Source: FEN-299 sp963717945 (GTDB taxonomy: Bacteria > Acidobacteriota > Vicinamibacteria > Vicinamibacterales > Fen-181). From it: a DNA stretch of 64,000 bases. The first letter of the stretch is position 1. Every line of letters begins with the position of its first letter. The notes under the pieces are model-generated. The model was given only the letters and a program-made list of their open reading frames with translations, was not told where the DNA came from and searched no databases. Below are positions 29,001 to 36,221 of the stretch, piece after piece. The stretch spans positions 1,302,001 to 1,366,000 of the forward strand of contig CAVQXT010000007.1 of assembly GCA_963717945.1 (NCBI GenBank), in the 5' to 3' direction. A program made the translations under genes and the position numbers.

Positions 29001-29984
29001 GTCATCCAGGCTCACGTCGTCTCCGAGCGTGGCGCGGTGATAGTCCGGCGGCATCTGCAGGCGCACCACCTGTCCAGTGGCGGCGTCGATAACGACGCGG
29101 TGGAGCATCGCGACCACCGGGTCGCCGGGCAGCGGGAATTTCGAGACGCGGAGCGCCGGGTGCGTGACGGGGGAAACGGGCGTGTTGACGAGGTACATCT
29201 CGCCGACCTTGCGCTCGTCCTGCTGGTAGGTGGCGATCTGCTTCGAGTCCGGCGACCAGAGCACGATGGCGCGATCGCTGCTGCTCCAGCCTGCGTTGTC
29301 GGTGGCGTAGCCAAAGTACTTCTCGCCGTCGGTGGTGAGCCGGCGTTCCTGGCCGGTGGCGAGATCGCGGACCCACAGGTTCCAGTCGCGGATGAACGCC
29401 GACGTCCTGCCGTCGGGAGACGGGACGTCGACGCGCGCCTGCCCGCGCCTGCCCTGGCGCCCGGTGGCGGCGGCCTCCGCCACCGCACCTTCGGCGCCCG
29501 CCTCGGCGCACCGCGCGCCCAGCGCGTCGCAGCGCCACCGCTTGCCGTTCAGGTCGAACGAGATCGACTTCATGTCCGGCGAGAAGGCGAGCGTCCGGAA
29601 GGGGAGCGTGTGAGCCGTGTACGCGCCCTTCGCCGCGGCCGAGAGTGTCGCCGCCAGCCTCGCGTGGTCGAAGGCCGGCCTGCGTGTCCGGGCGACAGGA
29701 TCGACGAGGATGAACTCGTATCCGTCGGGAACCTGGTAGCGGTACCAAAAGGCGTCGCCGGGCAGCCAGTTCGCCGAAACCTGTCCGCCGATGACGAGCG
29801 GATTGACCGCGGGCGCCAGGAAGCGCTCGGCGCGGGCGTAATCGGCCGCCGTGAGCGGTCGGGGGCCTTCGGTCCGACGCTCCTGCCCGGACGCCGCGCC
29901 GGTCGCGGCAAGCACGCACAACAAGACCAGGCCCGCCAGGACGCAGCGCGGAGGGCGAGCGGTGAAATGACTGATTCGGCGCAT
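26034..29984 (-). CDS. Secreted dipeptidyl peptidase IV fused to M1 aminopeptidase
   Basis: 1316 residues in one frame. A signal peptide ends near ATGAASGQE. Residues about 40-560 are the DPP-IV eight-blade propeller, and about 560-790 the S9 hydrolase with Ser650 (GHSGGG), Asp728 and His760. This spacing (78 and 32) is identical to human DPP4. After a proline-rich linker near 800-815, an M1 peptidase follows, with exopeptidase motif GMEH (usually GMEN) and zinc site HESAHEW (His1104, His1108) plus Glu1127 at the standard 18-residue distance. It would remove X-Pro dipeptides and single N-terminal residues from peptides outside the cytoplasm. The fusion has no frameshift or internal start. Both halves look active. 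Confidence 0.9.
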   Translation of the reverse strand: MRRISHFTARPPRCVLAGLVLLCVLAATGAASGQERRTEGPRPLTAADYARAERFLAPAVNPLVIGGQVSANWLPGDAFWYRYQVPDGYEFILVDPVARTRRPAFDHARLAATLSAAAKGAYTAHTLPFRTLAFSPDMKSISFDLNGKRWRCDALGARCAEAGAEGAVAEAAATGRQGRRGQARVDVPSPDGRTSAFIRDWNLWVRDLATGQERRLTTDGEKYFGYATDNAGWSSSDRAIVLWSPDSKQIATYQQDERKVGEMYLVNTPVSPVTHPALRVSKFPLPGDPVVAMLHRVVIDAATGQVVRLQMPPDYHRATLGDDVSLDDWKWSPDGRQFAFISTSRDHKEAVLRVADTATGAVRTVMSEKVSTQYESRIGCQVLWSSGEVLWYSERDNWGHIYLYDLATGALKRHVTSGEGPVMQLLRLDEKSRTIWFEAQGREPGEDPYFRHAYRIGLDGTGYTSLTPLVSDHAVQLSPSGRFLIDTYSQPDQEPAIALRDGNGKFVMMLEKADISRLRATGWQPPTPIKMKARDGKTDIYGLLFRPSSFDPSKKYPIVNNVYPGPQTGSTGSRAFAAARGDRQALAELGFIVVTIDGMGTPGRSKSFQDAYYGAMGRDNTIPDQIAGMKELAARFSWIDLAHAGIWGHSGGGFATTTAMFRYPGFFQAGIAESGNHDQRLNEDDWGERYQGLVTRGADGTDSYAAEANQEFAKNLQGHLMLAHGTMDTNVPPYQTMLVADALIKANKDFDLLMLPNQNHGYGSASAYMMRRRWDYFVKWLVGVEPPKEYRMGGAPTPPPREPTRADILRGGWGEYRANNRLLSYDLDIRVDPAKQFISGRNTIRFRMLADGTRIQLDLTDALQVDRILLGKTTLKYEREAGAVFVDFPSALKKGQTYAIDFYYSGQPKATGRFGGFTFGKDPAGRPWINTACQGIGASVWWPNKDQQREEVEEMRLSVSIPNDLVDVSNGTFVGKTDLGDGYTRWDWLIQYPINNYDVSLNIGRYVHFSDTVNGLTLDFYCLPENLEKAKKQFVQAKSMIEAFERYFGRYPFEKDGYKLIEAPYSGMEHQTAVTYGNHFANGYLERDWTGVGISPRFDFIIIHESAHEWFGNAVTAADISDMWIHEGWGTYMEGLYVEHMWGYADALKYLNGYKSKVRNREPIVTPKGINRTPSQDQYFKGALFLNTLRHVIDNDPQWFALIKACFQEFKYKNIATEDVVAFFNRRTGRDLTPIFDEYLRQAPLPTLDLQFLEDGQVAYRWTAGVSGFNMPIKVGAKNHWQTITPTTDWKVMTTTIKKDEFEVATDLYYVNVSKE

Positions 29985-30091
29985 GATGTTCTCGCGTGAT
30001 GGAAGCGGCTTCTGTGAGAGAGCCCCAATTGTTCGGGGAATGATACACGTGACCGCGCCGCTATGGAGCCTCGTCCTTGCGTCGTGAGCCG

Positions 30092-30127
30092 GGCGTAAGG
30101 CGTAGGGCGTAGTCCGTAAGGCGTCAG
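30092..30127. repeat. Heptamer array (GGCGTAR)n
   Basis: GGCGTAA, GGCGTAG, GGCGTAG, TCCGTAA and GGCGTCA run in series between the divergent peptidase and GT39 genes. Confidence 0.65.
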
Positions 30128-30157
30128 TCGGGCGGGCGATCGAACGCGAGCTCGCGT

Positions 30158-30163
30158 TAGAAT
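30158..30163 (+). promoter_or_regulatory. Candidate -10 box (TAGAAT), leaderless start of GT39 gene
   Basis: TAGAAT is 6 nt before ATG 30170 and no Shine-Dalgarno is present. The box and the following GCGC match the DUF2235 promoter. Confidence 0.55.
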
Positions 30164-30169
30164 GCGCCC

Positions 30170-31735
30170 ATGGGCAGTGACGCCGCCTTGGGCGAGTCGC
30201 GGGCGAGCCGTGATGTGGTGGCCTGGTCCTTCGCCGGCCTGACGCTGTTGTTTCACCTCCTCACCATCCAGGGCTACGGCTACTTCCGCGACGAGCTGTA
30301 CTACCTCGCCAACGCCGAGCACCTCGGCTTCGGCTACGTCGAGCACCCGCCGTTCATCGGTTTCGTCGCGGCCCTCGTCCGGGCGACGCTCGGCGACTCG
30401 CGCTTCGCCATCCGACTGCTGCCCGCGCTCGCCGCGGCGGCCACCGTCTGGACAGGCGTCCGCCTGGCCCGGGAGTTCGGCGGCGGGCGGTTCGCGCGCG
30501 CTCTGGCCGGCCTCTCCCTGCTCGCCATGCCGGGCCTCATCGGCATGTGCTCGATCCTCTCGATGAACGCGTTCGACGTCTTCTTCTGGGCGGCGTGCGC
30601 GCTGGTCGTGACGCGAATCCTGCGGGGCGGCGACCAGCGCCTCTGGCTTCTCTTCGGCCTCCTGGCCGGTGTGGGCCTCGAGAACAAGATCAGCGTGCTC
30701 TTCCTGGGGTTCGGGATCGTCGCCGGCCTGGTTCTCGCCAGGCGCTGGGAGACATTCCGGTCCGGATGGTTCTGGGCGGGCGGCGCGTTGGCCGGCCTGA
30801 TCTTCGCGCCATACGTCGCCTGGCAAGCCGCGCACGGGTGGCCGCTGCTCGAGTTCATGGCGAACGCCCGGCGCCTCAAGAACGTGGACCTCTCGTTTGT
30901 GGCGTTCATGCGCGAGCAGGTGCTGATGGCAAACCCGCTGGCGCTGCCGGTCTGGGTGGCGGGCCTCGGATATCTGCTCTTTGCTCGCGCCGCGCGCCCG
31001 ATTCGTGCGGTCGGCTGGATCTACCCGGTGGTGCTGGCGGCCATGCTCGCGGCAGGCGACGCCAAGCCTTACTACATGATCCCGAGCTACACCGTCCTGT
31101 TCGCGGCGGGGGGAGTAGCGACTGAACGCTTCGGATCAGCCCTGCGCCCACGGATGGTCCTTGACACCCTGGTCCGGGGCATCGTCGTCGCGCTCGTGAT
31201 CGTGGGCGGGGTGTTGACGGCGCCGTTGGCCAAGCCGGTGCTGCCGCTCGAGACCTTCGTGCGCTACGCCCGCGCACTGGGCCTCAGCGCCTCGTCGGGG
31301 GAGCGGCAGAGGCTGGGCCGGCTGCCTCAGATGTACGCGGACATGCAGGGCTGGCCGGAGCTGGCCGACACGGTGGCAGGCGTGTACCGGACGCTGCCCG
31401 CGGCGGACCGCGCGAGGGCCTGCGTGTTCGCCCAGAACTACGGGCAGGCCGGGGCGATCGATCTCTTCGGCCCCCGCCTGGGGCTGCCCAAAGCGATCTC
31501 AGGCCACAACAGCTACTACTTTTGGGGGCCGCGCGACTGCACCGGCGACGTGCTCATCGTCATCGGCGACCACCGCAAGCGCCTCGAGGAGCTGTTCGAA
31601 CACGTCGAGCTCGGCGCGACCTACCACTGCGCCGATTGCATGCCCTACGAAGCGACCAAGGACATCTGGGTCGCGCGCAAACTCCGACGCGGGACGCTGC
31701 AGACGCTCTGGCCGCACGTCAAGCAGTTCATCTGA
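30170..31735 (+). CDS. GT39-family membrane glycosyltransferase (ArnT/PMT-like)
   Basis: 521 residues with about ten membrane helices. The first periplasmic loop carries YGYFRDELYYLANAEHLGFGYVEHPP, the acidic motif that binds the lipid-linked donor in ArnT and mannosyltransferases. ILSMNAFDVFFW and the soluble C-terminal part (SYYFWGPRDC) are also typical. It would move a sugar from a polyprenyl carrier to protein, lipid A or an exported glycan. The acceptor is unknown. The neighbours are secreted peptidases, with no glycan operon. Confidence 0.87.
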   Translation: MGSDAALGESRASRDVVAWSFAGLTLLFHLLTIQGYGYFRDELYYLANAEHLGFGYVEHPPFIGFVAALVRATLGDSRFAIRLLPALAAAATVWTGVRLAREFGGGRFARALAGLSLLAMPGLIGMCSILSMNAFDVFFWAACALVVTRILRGGDQRLWLLFGLLAGVGLENKISVLFLGFGIVAGLVLARRWETFRSGWFWAGGALAGLIFAPYVAWQAAHGWPLLEFMANARRLKNVDLSFVAFMREQVLMANPLALPVWVAGLGYLLFARAARPIRAVGWIYPVVLAAMLAAGDAKPYYMIPSYTVLFAAGGVATERFGSALRPRMVLDTLVRGIVVALVIVGGVLTAPLAKPVLPLETFVRYARALGLSASSGERQRLGRLPQMYADMQGWPELADTVAGVYRTLPAADRARACVFAQNYGQAGAIDLFGPRLGLPKAISGHNSYYFWGPRDCTGDVLIVIGDHRKRLEELFEHVELGATYHCADCMPYEATKDIWVARKLRRGTLQTLWPHVKQFI

Positions 31736-31748
31736 CCGCGATCCAGCC

Positions 31749-32306
31749 CTACTTCTTCACCCTCGTGAAGTGGAACATCGTCGGCGGCATTGCGGCGCCT
31801 TTGTCCTGGTACGTCCACGCTTCGTCGTGGTGGTCGGCGTCGATGAACGTGATCGCCAGGTGTCGCATGTAACCGTCGCCGGGCGCGATGTTCGTGCCGT
31901 CGACGAACTCGAAGGCGACCTGGTTGGCCGCCGACGGCACGCGCGCCATGCGGGGCTGATTGTGCGCCGCGCAGTAGTGGGTGGCCAGCAGCCGCGTCCC
32001 GTCGGGATGGAACATCGTCACCATCTCGTGCGGCGTGTCCTTGCCGAGGACGTGCATGATGGCCGAGCCGTCGGCGGTCATGCGCACCTCGACCGTCGCG
32101 TCCATCCGCTTGCCGCCTTCCTCCATCCACCCGGCCCACTGGCCGACCAGGGAACTGAGTTTCTGCCAGTCGGGGGACTGAGTCATGGGCCGGTGCGTGA
32201 CCTCGGCGGGTTTCTCCTGCCCCGCGGCCATCGGTTTGGCGGCCTGCGGCGGGGCGGCGGCGATCAAGGCGAGTGCGAGAGGCGCGGCGAGCATCAATCG
32301 ATTCAT
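31749..32306 (-). CDS. Secreted protein, DUF1579-like beta-barrel
   Basis: 185 residues. A signal peptide (MNRLMLAAPLALALIAAAPPQA) is followed by LVGQWAGWMEEGGKRMDATVEVRM, HVLGKDTPHEMVTMFH, LLATHYCAAHNQPRM and ITFIDADHHDEAWTY. These are the repeated strands of lipocalin-like DUF1579-type proteins. The conserved His and Cys in THYCAAHNQ might bind a ligand or metal. No activity is established. The start at 32306 has a GGAGGG site; longer frames lack one. It is convergent with the GT39 gene. Confidence 0.7.
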   Translation of the reverse strand: MNRLMLAAPLALALIAAAPPQAAKPMAAGQEKPAEVTHRPMTQSPDWQKLSSLVGQWAGWMEEGGKRMDATVEVRMTADGSAIMHVLGKDTPHEMVTMFHPDGTRLLATHYCAAHNQPRMARVPSAANQVAFEFVDGTNIAPGDGYMRHLAITFIDADHHDEAWTYQDKGAAMPPTMFHFTRVKK

Positions 32307-32360
32307 GGAACGCCCTCCACCAGCGATTCTCGGCCCGCCCTGCGGCCGCGTCAAGCGAAT

Positions 32361-32397
32361 CGGCCGGCGAGGACGCCGGTCCCACGCGGTGGGGCCA
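32361..32397. repeat. REP-like hairpin, site 4
   Basis: CCGGC-GAGGAC-GCCGG with a following CCCACGCGGTGGGG dyad lies between the divergent DUF1579-like and amidase genes. Confidence 0.6.
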
Positions 32398-32403
32398 CTG
32401 CCG

Positions 32404-32409
32404 TAGAAT
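32404..32409 (+). promoter_or_regulatory. Candidate -10 box (TAGAAT) for the amidase gene
   Basis: It ends 10 nt before ATG 32420, and no ribosome site is present. An earlier ATG at 32408 overlaps the box, which supports 32420 as the start. Confidence 0.45.
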
Positions 32410-32419
32410 GAGCGACGCC

Positions 32420-33688
32420 ATGCTTCACATCAACCCCGCGCGCTTGCGCGCCCGGCTCGAGCGGATGAGCGAATTCGGCCGGCCGCCGGGCGGGACGTTC
32501 GCCGACGGCGTGACACGGGTCGGCTATTCGGAGGCCGACAGGGCCGCCCGCGGTTGGATCGTGGACCTGATGAAGGATCTCGGCCTCGAGGTCCGCCTCG
32601 ACGCCGCCGCCAACGTCATCGGGCGGAAAGAGGGTCTCGACGGCACCGCGGCGCCCATCCTGTTCGGTTCCCATGGCGACTCGGTCGTCGCCGGCGGCAA
32701 CTTCGACGGCGCCCTCGGCGTGCTCGGGGCGATCGAAGCCACCCACACCCTCATCGAACGCGGCATGACGACACAGCACCCGCTCGAGGTCGTCGTGTGG
32801 ACCAACGAAGAAGGCGTGGCCTACGGCGACGGCCTGTGCGGCAGCCGGGCCGCCGCGGGGGAGATGACAGCCGCCGAGCTCGAGAAGGTGTGGAACGGCA
32901 TGCGCAAGGCGGACGCGATTCGCGCCCTCGGCGGAGACCCGTCTCGCATCGCGGAGGCGAAGCGCGCACCGGGGTCGATTCACGCCTACCTGGAACTTCA
33001 CATTGAGCAGGGCGGCGTGCTCGATCGCGCGGCCGTGCCAATCGGCGTCGTCGAGGGGATCGTCGCCATCCATCGCTACGAGTGCGAAATGAGGGGCGCC
33101 GCCAATCACGCGGGCACCACGCCGATGTCGGACCGCCGCGATGCGCTACTCGCCGCTTCGCGGCTCGTCGAGGCGGTGCACGAGGTCGTGACCGCCCGAC
33201 CGGGCCGGCAGGTTGGAACGGTGGGCCGGCTCGACGTGGAGCCGAACGCCCCCAACGTCATCGCCGGCGCGGTCAGGCTGACCGTCGAGCTGCGCGATCT
33301 CGCGACCGGAGTCCTGAGCGAATTGGCGGAGGAACTGAGAGCGCGGGCGGCCGTCATCGCCGGGGATACCGGCACCACGATCGAAATGGCGCCGTCGAGC
33401 TTGCACGAACCGGCGCTGTCGTCGCCGGCCGTGCGGGCGGCGATCGCGCGAGCCGCTGAAGGGCTGGGTTTGCGCCACCTCGCGCTGCCGAGCGGCGCCG
33501 GCCACGACGCTCAGATCATGGCGAAACTCGGCCCGGCCGGGATGATCTTCGTGCCGTCTGTCGGCGGGATCAGCCACTCGCCGCGGGAGTGGACCTCGTG
33601 GGCGGACTGCGCCCGCGGCGCCGACGTCCTGCTCGCGAGCGTCCTCGCCCTGGACGATCTTCAGTCCTGTGCGGTGTCCGCGATATGA
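32420..33688 (+). CDS. M20-family hydantoinase/carbamoylase-type amidase
   Basis: 422 residues. Metal ligands of this group are visible: GSHGDSV (usually GSHxDTV), NFDGALGV, TNEEG, ELHIEQG and GISHSP. The middle lid domain contains RYECEMRGAANHAGTTPMSDRRDAL, which binds the substrate carboxylate in N-carbamoyl-L-amino-acid hydrolases and allantoate or ureidoglycolate amidohydrolases. No signal peptide is present, so it acts in the cytoplasm. The exact substrate (carbamoyl amino acid, allantoate or beta-ureidopropionate) cannot be told. No hydantoinase gene is nearby. Confidence 0.87.
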   Translation: MLHINPARLRARLERMSEFGRPPGGTFADGVTRVGYSEADRAARGWIVDLMKDLGLEVRLDAAANVIGRKEGLDGTAAPILFGSHGDSVVAGGNFDGALGVLGAIEATHTLIERGMTTQHPLEVVVWTNEEGVAYGDGLCGSRAAAGEMTAAELEKVWNGMRKADAIRALGGDPSRIAEAKRAPGSIHAYLELHIEQGGVLDRAAVPIGVVEGIVAIHRYECEMRGAANHAGTTPMSDRRDALLAASRLVEAVHEVVTARPGRQVGTVGRLDVEPNAPNVIAGAVRLTVELRDLATGVLSELAEELRARAAVIAGDTGTTIEMAPSSLHEPALSSPAVRAAIARAAEGLGLRHLALPSGAGHDAQIMAKLGPAGMIFVPSVGGISHSPREWTSWADCARGADVLLASVLALDDLQSCAVSAI

Positions 33689-33730
33689 TGGCGCCTTGAG
33701 AGAGTGGACGGTCAACGGAGGATGCATGCC

Positions 33731-34333
33731 ATGCGTAGAGGTCTGATTCTGGCCGCGGTCCTGCTTCTGGCGTCCGTGATGGGCGCCGCGTCGCCTGGTG
33801 TGCCGCAAGCGGCCCCCGCGCCGATTGCCGTCGGCTCCGTGGTGCCGACGGAGGTCACGCTCACCGACATCTACGGCAAGACGCACTCGCTTGCGGATTA
33901 TCGCGGCAAAGTGGTCTTCATCCACTTCTGGTCGATCGTCTGCCCGTACGAGAAGCTGGCCGAGCCCAAGTGCATCGACATCCAGAAGACATACGCGGAC
34001 AAGGGCGTCGTCGAGATCGCGATCAACGCGAACCAGGTGGAGTTGAAGGGCGGCCCGCCGTACGCCAACCTCCGCGACCATGTCGAGAAGGCGGGGGTCA
34101 ACTTCATCGTGACCGTCGATCACGGCAACAAGATCACCGACCTGCTGGGCGGCCAGAGCACCCCGCACTGCTTCATCCTCGATCGGGACGGCGTGCTCAG
34201 GTATGCGGGCGCGCTCGACGACGACCCGCGCGGCACCAAGGGGGCGTCCGCCGTCTCCTACGTCCGCGACGCGGTCGACGCGGTGCTGGCGGGCCGGCCG
34301 GTGGCGACGCCGACGACCAAGCCGTATGGTTGA
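33731..34333 (+). CDS. Exported redoxin-domain protein (TlpA/AhpC fold)
   Basis: 200 residues. A signal peptide (MRRGLILAAVLLLASVMGAAS) precedes a thioredoxin-like domain: VTLTDIYGKTHSLADYRGKVVFIHFWSIVCPYEKLAEPKC, with cysteines nine residues apart in place of CxxC, and STPHCFILDRDGVLRY containing the cis-proline. The spaced cysteines suggest a redoxin of the peroxiredoxin side rather than a disulfide reductase. ATG 33731 lies 9 nt after GGAGG. It forms a likely pair with the next gene, 52 nt downstream. Confidence 0.8.
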   Translation: MRRGLILAAVLLLASVMGAASPGVPQAAPAPIAVGSVVPTEVTLTDIYGKTHSLADYRGKVVFIHFWSIVCPYEKLAEPKCIDIQKTYADKGVVEIAINANQVELKGGPPYANLRDHVEKAGVNFIVTVDHGNKITDLLGGQSTPHCFILDRDGVLRYAGALDDDPRGTKGASAVSYVRDAVDAVLAGRPVATPTTKPYG

Positions 34334-34385
34334 AGCGTCAAGAGATAGCCTCTCGTGAAGAGGCAAGCAGCAGGCTGAAACGGCA

Positions 34386-34910
34386 ATGCGGTTCCAACGC
34401 TCGTGGATGGTGCTCGTGTGTCTCCTGTCGCTGGGCGTGTCACAGGGACGCGCCGCGCAGCCGGAGATCCGCGTGGTCGATCTGAAGGGACTCGAGGCCG
34501 CCCTGGCCGCCCACAAGGGCGAAGGGATCCTGCTCAATTTCTGGGCGATCTGGTGCGAGCCGTGCGTGGCGGAGCTGCCCGACCTGCTCGCCGTCGGCCG
34601 CGAGTTCCGGGGGCGGCACGGCGTCGTCCTGACCGTGTCGTACGACCTGATGCTGCCGGACGTGACGCCGAGAGATGTGCTGAAGCAGATGCAGGCGTTC
34701 GTCGCGGCGCGCAAGATCGACGCGCCGGTGTACATCTACAATGCGCCAGACTACGACGCGATCAACCAGCGCTTCGGCCTGCCGGGCCCCGTGCCGATGA
34801 CCATCGCGATCGACCGGACGGGCCGGGTGGTGGACCGCCACGCGGGCCAGGCGGGACGGGCGGGGTTCGAAGCGATGATGAAGAAAGCGATCGGGATGCC
34901 GGCCCGATGA
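34386..34910 (+). CDS. Exported thioredoxin-like protein, TlpA/ResA type
   Basis: 174 residues with an N-terminal signal segment (MRFQRSWMVLVCLLSLGVSQG). The active site WCEPC, embedded in LLNFWAIWCEPCVAELPDL, and the cis-proline in GPVPMTIAIDRTGRVV are clear. Proteins of this type reduce disulfides in the envelope, for example in cytochrome c maturation, but no cytochrome genes are nearby. It sits directly after another redoxin-fold gene, suggesting a joint envelope redox task. Confidence 0.85.
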   Translation: MRFQRSWMVLVCLLSLGVSQGRAAQPEIRVVDLKGLEAALAAHKGEGILLNFWAIWCEPCVAELPDLLAVGREFRGRHGVVLTVSYDLMLPDVTPRDVLKQMQAFVAARKIDAPVYIYNAPDYDAINQRFGLPGPVPMTIAIDRTGRVVDRHAGQAGRAGFEAMMKKAIGMPAR

Positions 34911-34913
34911 CAT

Positions 34914-35008
34914 GTGGTAGCGCGGGCCTCCTGGCCCGCGTTGGTCGGCCGGCGAGGACGCCGGCCCCACACCGAGTTTGTGTGGTAGCGCGGGCCTCCT
35001 GGCCCGCG
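34914..35008. repeat. REP-like double hairpin, site 5 (direct duplication)
   Basis: TGTGGTAGCGCGGGCCTCCT plus GGCCCGCG occurs twice (34914-34940 and 34981-35008), with GGCCGGC-GAGGAC-GCCGGCC between them. Confidence 0.75.
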
Positions 35009-35037
35009 TGGATAAGCCGGTGAGGAGGTAGGTTCTC

Positions 35038-35379
35038 GTGAGCGATGCAAAGTGGATTGAAGGTCTCCCGGTGGCGATCACCGTGACGTCGGCGGATGGG
35101 ACGATCCTGGAAATGAACGCGCGCTCGCGCGAGGCGTTTGCCAGCGACGGCGGCGGAGCGCTCGTCGGGAAGAGCATCTTCGACTGCCACCCGGAGCCCG
35201 CCCTCACCAAGACGCGCGCGCTCTACGCGGCCCAGCAGCCGAATCAGTACACGATCACCAAGAACGGACAGCGGAAGATCATCCACCAGCTGCCATGGTT
35301 CGAGGGGGGCAAGTTCGCCGGCTTCGTCGAGATCTCCATCCCGATTCCGGACGAGCTGCCGCACTTCGATCGGGGCTGA
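35038..35379 (+). CDS. Small stand-alone PAS-domain protein
   Basis: 113 residues, almost exactly one PAS fold: LPVAITVTSADGTILEMNARSREAF, then GKSIFDCHPEPALTKTR, and a C-terminal sheet NGQRKIIHQLPWFEGGKFAGFVEISIP. There is no kinase, HTH or cyclase output domain, so it would act by binding a ligand or a partner. The GTG start has a GAGGAGG site 8-10 nt upstream. The neighbours give no clue to a partner. Confidence 0.78.
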   Translation: MSDAKWIEGLPVAITVTSADGTILEMNARSREAFASDGGGALVGKSIFDCHPEPALTKTRALYAAQQPNQYTITKNGQRKIIHQLPWFEGGKFAGFVEISIPIPDELPHFDRG

Positions 35380-35393
35380 TCGCCGATCTGCGT

Positions 35394-35695
<302 letters not shown>

Positions 35696-35712
35696 GCTCG
35701 ACCACTTCCAAT

Positions 35713-36192
35713 TCATTCCCACCTGTGATACGCCGGGTGTCCCGGCTTGACCGCCACGAACGTCCCGCGGCACGTCGCGCAGACGACGCCGCCCGACTCC
35801 ACCGTCGCTTCGACCGTCGCCCTGTCCGGCCCCGAGTCGACGACCCGGGACCGGAACGTCAGCGGGCCGGCCGACGAGCTCGGCCGCTTGAACCGCACAG
35901 CGTACTCCGCCGTGACCGTTGCGGGCGGGTGGTCCGCGCCGGCCGTTTGCATCAGATGGTACGCCGCGGTCCAGTTGCAGTGGCAGTCGAAGAGCGCGCC
36001 GATCACGCCGCCGTTGACCGCGCCTTCGAACGCCTGGTGGTGCGGCTCCGGCGACCAGACGGCGACGAGTCCGTCGCCGTCCGGGAAGCTGCGGATGCGA
36101 AGCCCAAGATCGTTGGCCGGGCCGCAGCCGAAACAGATGCTGCGCGGCGCGTACTGCTCCTGGACGCTGAGAGGCTGCAGCGAATCGCTCAT
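35713..36192 (-). CDS. PaaI-like hot-dog thioesterase
   Basis: 159 residues with the hot-dog fold: HHQAFEGAVNGGVIGALFDCHCNWTA contains the central helix with the catalytic Asp or Glu region, and ATVTAEYAVRFKRPSSSAGPLTFRSRVVD the following strands. An N-terminal CFGCGPAN carries two cysteines, as in several members of this group. These enzymes hydrolyse acyl-CoA thioesters. The gene is 29 nt after the stop of the M14 gene on the same strand, so they may share a transcript. Confidence 0.82.
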   Translation of the reverse strand: MSDSLQPLSVQEQYAPRSICFGCGPANDLGLRIRSFPDGDGLVAVWSPEPHHQAFEGAVNGGVIGALFDCHCNWTAAYHLMQTAGADHPPATVTAEYAVRFKRPSSSAGPLTFRSRVVDSGPDRATVEATVESGGVVCATCRGTFVAVKPGHPAYHRWE

Positions 36193-36221
36193 CGCTCGAT
36201 CATCTCCCGCGCTCGGCCCTT

